Origin: an uncultured Litoreibacter sp. | GTDB taxonomy: Bacteria; Pseudomonadota; Alphaproteobacteria; Rhodobacterales; Rhodobacteraceae | Direction: 5' to 3' | DNA length: 64,000 nucleotides | Assembly (NCBI GenBank): GCA_947492995.1 | Contig: CANLOU010000001.1 | Coordinates: 434,001-498,000 of the forward strand | Shown: positions 61,556-64,000 of the stretch, piece by piece | How the letters are laid out: each line of letters begins with the position of its first letter | Position numbering within the stretch: the stretch's first letter is position 1 | Made by a program: the position numbers and the translations under genes | Notes under the pieces: generated by a model | The model's input: only the letters and a program-made list of their open reading frames with translations | What the model was told of the DNA's origin: nothing | Databases searched by the model: none

Positions 61556-61576
61556 GTTTTCCGCTTTGCGGAAAAC
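61556..61576. other. Hairpin at the tRNA 3' trailer
   Basis: GTTTTCCGC-TTT-GCGGAAAAC, a perfect 9-bp stem starting 3 bases beyond the tRNA CCA end. It is a candidate terminator or processing signal of the minus-strand tRNA transcript. The remaining coxG-tRNA gap (61340-61555) shows nothing else I can identify. Confidence 0.55.
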
Positions 61577-61579
61577 AAT

Positions 61580-61656
<77 letters not shown>

Positions 61657-61721
61657 CCAATTGCGAGCCCTGTATCTACGCAAGGGTCTGCGAGTCTTCA
61701 ATAGGTAAATGCGCGGTTTTG

Positions 61722-62702
61722 TTACTTTTCTTTTACGTTTTCGGCGATCATCGAAATCATCTCGAACATCACCGCCGCGGCGACCATTGCAGTGATCTGG
61801 TTGGGGCTGTCCTTGGTGGGCATCAGGCAGACCACGTCGCCGCCGACGATGTTCATGCCGCGCACGGCGCGCAGCAGCGCGACCGCCTCGTCCATGGTGA
61901 AACCGTTCACCGCAGGTTCCAAATTCGACACGGCGGGGGCGACGGTGGGGTCGAGGCAATCAAGGTCGAAGGTGATGTAGACGGGGCGACCGTTCAGGGT
62001 CTCTTTGATTTGGGTTATCACGTCCGCCGCGCCGCGGGTGCGGTAGTCCTTCATCGTGACGACGTTGTAGCCGTAGTCATAGCTTGGCTGCAGCCAGTCG
62101 AGCGTTCTTGGGTGGCCCCTGAGCCCTATTTGCATGGAGGTTTTGGGGTCCACCTTGCCCTGATCGGCCAGATAGGCCCCCCAATGGGCGGCGGATTTTT
62201 CCGCGCCAAGGAAGTGGTCGACCTTGGTGAACACATCCGTGTGGGCGTCGAGATGCAGGAAGGACACCGGTTCGCCATTGGTGAGCGGGCTGGCGCCAAG
62301 CGCCTGCACAATGCCGCCGGTGATCGAGTGGTCACCGCCAATGGAGACGGGGCGCGCGCCAGATGTGGCGATGTCGGCGTAGAAGTCGGTGATTTTCTGG
62401 ATGCAATGTTCGTTGTCATTGGCGCGGGGGAACGGCACATCGCCAATGTCGGCGATCCGGGCGGCTTTCCATGGGTCGAGCTGGAAATCCATGTGCACGC
62501 GGCGCTGCACCGAGGACACATTGCGCACGGCGCGCGGGCCCAGATGTTGGTCCCGTTCCGTGGTGCCATTGCCGGTGGAATGGGGGACGCCTGCCAGCAC
62601 GATGTCCTGAGCGTTCAGCTTTTCATGAGGGGCACGGAAAAGCGTCGGGATGCCCCACCAATAGAGGTTCTCCATCATGCTTGCGTCGTGTTCTTGTGCC
62701 AT
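61722..62702 (-). CDS. speB: Agmatinase-family ureohydrolase
   Basis: 326 residues from the ATG at 62702; ribosome site is not ideal, and an upstream start within 60 bases is possible. Binuclear metal motifs intact: SIGGDHSITGG, FLHLDAHTDVF, YITFDLDCLDPTVAPAV, and a VGGDVVCLMP Glu-free variant before the C-terminus. The family removes urea from agmatine, guanidinobutyrate or guanidine; substrate unresolved. Confidence 0.9.
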   Translation of the reverse strand: MAQEHDASMMENLYWWGIPTLFRAPHEKLNAQDIVLAGVPHSTGNGTTERDQHLGPRAVRNVSSVQRRVHMDFQLDPWKAARIADIGDVPFPRANDNEHCIQKITDFYADIATSGARPVSIGGDHSITGGIVQALGASPLTNGEPVSFLHLDAHTDVFTKVDHFLGAEKSAAHWGAYLADQGKVDPKTSMQIGLRGHPRTLDWLQPSYDYGYNVVTMKDYRTRGAADVITQIKETLNGRPVYITFDLDCLDPTVAPAVSNLEPAVNGFTMDEAVALLRAVRGMNIVGGDVVCLMPTKDSPNQITAMVAAAVMFEMISMIAENVKEK

Positions 62703-62745
62703 CTCCCGGCCCCCCCTTTTTATCGAGGGGAGCGTGACCGATTGG

Positions 62746-63528
62746 TCAGGTTTGGGCAATGGGATGCGGGCGTTTCATGAAGGCGGCGCGGCCGGGGTAG
62801 ATCTTGATGCGGGCGGCGCTGAGCCTTGCGATGCGGTCCACGCCTTGCGCGACGGCACGGTCATAGGCGATGAGCCCCTTTTCGACGCGTTCGGCCTGAT
62901 CGGTAAAGCTTTTGAAATTCATGGACTTACCGGGGCGAAAATAGCCAAACCAAACCCAGGGGCGCTGGCACAGCGCGCTCATGAAGGGCCATGTGAAGGC
63001 CGCGAATCCTTCGTTCAGCTTTTCGGTGACGACGCGCTCCTGTTCCCACAGGAAGTGGCGGTGGTAGAGGTCGCGCAGCAGGGCGGGGTCTGGATTTGGG
63101 GATCTCATCGCCGCGTCATAGTCGCGGGCGACGTCTTCGGGGACGCCTTTGGCGATGGCGGTGTCGACGCCGAGTTCTTGGATTGTGTGGACCAGTACAT
63201 AGGTCTTAACCATCACCAGCTTGTTGATGTCTTTCAGAACCATGACATAGGCCGCGAATTGGCGGTAGCGTTTGGCGGGCGACATGCGGACGGTTGGGTC
63301 GGTGCAGGCGAAGACCATGGCGGCGAGTTTCGCGCAGATCAGGTACCAAGACGCCCAAAGCGCGCCGTTGGCGGCGACCAGCGCGAAGATGCAGACGCCG
63401 TTGGACTGGTGATAGAGGTCCAGATACCCCCGCGCACGCATGCGCAGACTGGTCAGGGGGCCGGCGGCCTGTTCGGCCTCGGCCCTGATTTGCTGGTATC
63501 TGGTTTCTGTTGCATCGGTCATGGGCAT
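62746..63528 (-). CDS. Conserved hypothetical protein with amphipathic/hydrophobic helices
   Basis: 260 residues. ARGYLDLYHQSNGVCIFALVAANGALWASWYLICAKLAAM is shown in part: NGVCIFALVAANGALWASWY forms one moderately hydrophobic helix. KLVMVKTYVLVHTIQEL and FTWPFMSALCQRPWVWFGYF add aromatic-rich helices. No family recognised; likely a membrane-associated protein. Between the repeat at 63582 and the agmatinase gene (43-base gap). Confidence 0.65.
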   Translation of the reverse strand: MPMTDATETRYQQIRAEAEQAAGPLTSLRMRARGYLDLYHQSNGVCIFALVAANGALWASWYLICAKLAAMVFACTDPTVRMSPAKRYRQFAAYVMVLKDINKLVMVKTYVLVHTIQELGVDTAIAKGVPEDVARDYDAAMRSPNPDPALLRDLYHRHFLWEQERVVTEKLNEGFAAFTWPFMSALCQRPWVWFGYFRPGKSMNFKSFTDQAERVEKGLIAYDRAVAQGVDRIARLSAARIKIYPGRAAFMKRPHPIAQT

Positions 63529-63581
63529 AGTGGGCGTCTAATCCGCCCACGTGGCAATGATGCGTTTTGTAGCAGGCAGAA

Positions 63582-63607
63582 GGTGGGCAAATGTTGCCCA
63601 CCCTACG
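63582..63607. repeat. CGTAGGGTGGGC-family palindrome, copy 4
   Basis: GGTGGGCAA-ATG-TTGCCCACC then CTACG, a 9-bp perfect stem; the best copy in the window. Between the partial gene at the edge and the hypothetical at 62746. Confidence 0.8.
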
Positions 63608-63611
63608 CGCG

Positions 63612-64000
63612 TTATTTGAGGGAGAGGCCGGCGGCGCCTTCGATGTAGCGCCAGGCGTCGTTGGCGCGCGCCTCGCGGCGTTCCTGGCCCGCGCGGACCG
63701 CGCCGACGATGATGCCGGCCACAATGTTGTCCTGCTCCAACGCGGAGTTGGCGGACGCATTGGATTCGATCAGGATCGGCTGTCTTTGAATGCCGCCGGA
63801 GACCGCGCCGTTTTGGCAGGTGATCCGCATGGCGCTTGGGCGCCCCCTGACGACCGGCAGCACGACCTGGGCGGGCGTGGTGAAATTGGCGACGATGATT
63901 TCGTTCGATTCCGCGGTGCAGGTGCTGCCGGGCAGCGCCTTTTCCCACGTCGCGATGCCCCGTTTCTGCGGAATGCTGGTCTGGATGCTGACGGTTTCGC
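63612..64000 (-). CDS. Hypothetical protein, C-terminal part only
   Basis: About 129 residues visible; the start is beyond the right edge. Reads ETVSIQTSIPQKRGIATWEK, then FTTPAQVVLPVVRGRPSAMR and ITCQNGAVSGGIQRQPILIE, with IVAGIIVGAVRAGQERREAR, a weak hydrophobic helix, near the end. Two Cys (STC, ITC) may form a disulfide, suggesting an exported protein. Family not recognised. Confidence 0.6.
   Translation of the reverse strand, partial: ETVSIQTSIPQKRGIATWEKALPGSTCTAESNEIIVANFTTPAQVVLPVVRGRPSAMRITCQNGAVSGGIQRQPILIESNASANSALEQDNIVAGIIVGAVRAGQERREARANDAWRYIEGAAGLSLK

Overview
The window is high-GC alphaproteobacterial chromosome, almost certainly from the Rhodobacteraceae (Roseobacter group). 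The evidence is the gene content and order: a CycM-type cytochrome next to pheA, dnaX-ybaB-recR, a DUF1013/TrcR cell-cycle regulator, a DmdC-like acyl-CoA dehydrogenase, COQ9, the small aa3-oxidase subunit IV, DUF6173, DUF4453 and Hint-domain proteins, an alphaproteobacterial initiator tRNA, and form II CO-dehydrogenase-like cox genes. Genes are dense, with many ATGA/GTGA/TGATG overlaps and few long gaps. I see no prophage, IS element, CRISPR array or rRNA operon.

Layout. 1-3.1 kb: cytochrome c (partial), prephenate dehydratase, SRPBCC protein, NADH pyrophosphatase, and the small SRP RNA with a 22-bp terminator stem. 3.1-5 kb: an alpha/beta hydrolase divergent from a TetR regulator across two operators, then a DUF202 protein. 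5-9.4 kb: dnaX, a membrane protein, ybaB, a TraB/GumN protein and recR. 9.4-19.5 kb: mixed housekeeping genes (DMT exporter, HAD hydrolase, clpS, RsmC-like methyltransferase, an SDR with an altered active site, EEP-family protein, trcR, RNase T2, quinone oxidoreductase, COQ9, rpsU, cox subunit IV). 19.5-31.9 kb: MBL hydrolase plus acyl-CoA dehydrogenase, threonylcarbamoyl-AMP synthase, YqgE, a DsbD N-domain protein, an RND pump with its adaptor, moaB and a uracil-DNA glycosylase.

31.9-38.7 kb is the most unusual block. It is a tight co-directional run: pyrB, three related two-TM proteins that resemble bacterial PH-like proteins, a 33-residue membrane microprotein, a tail-anchored protein, a dihydroorotase homologue lacking three metal ligands (a PyrC'-like pseudoenzyme), plsY and three DUF805 proteins. 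It links pyrimidine and phospholipid synthesis genes to undescribed membrane proteins.

38.7-51.5 kb: gshA, two hypotheticals, rsmE, ubiA, a BON/OmpA-domain protein with a coiled-coil partner, a short BLUF photoreceptor, a DMT exporter, moaE-moaD-pgsA, a Hint-domain protein and uvrC with an AT-rich upstream region. 51.5-54.3 kb: a compact operon of S49 protease, zinc-ribbon microprotein, Ca2+/Na+ exchanger and PTR1/FolM-like SDR. 54.3-56.8 kb: class III aminotransferase, a gap with paired palindromes, a VOC protein and an AT-richer orphan gene. 56.8-61.4 kb: a form II cox cluster read coxG-coxS-(small secreted protein)-coxL-coxM. 61.5-64 kb: initiator tRNA-Met, an agmatinase-family enzyme and two conserved hypotheticals, the last cut by the window edge.

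A dispersed palindromic repeat family (four copies) and other short palindromes lie in the gaps. Four convergent gene pairs share exactly four bases at their stop codons.
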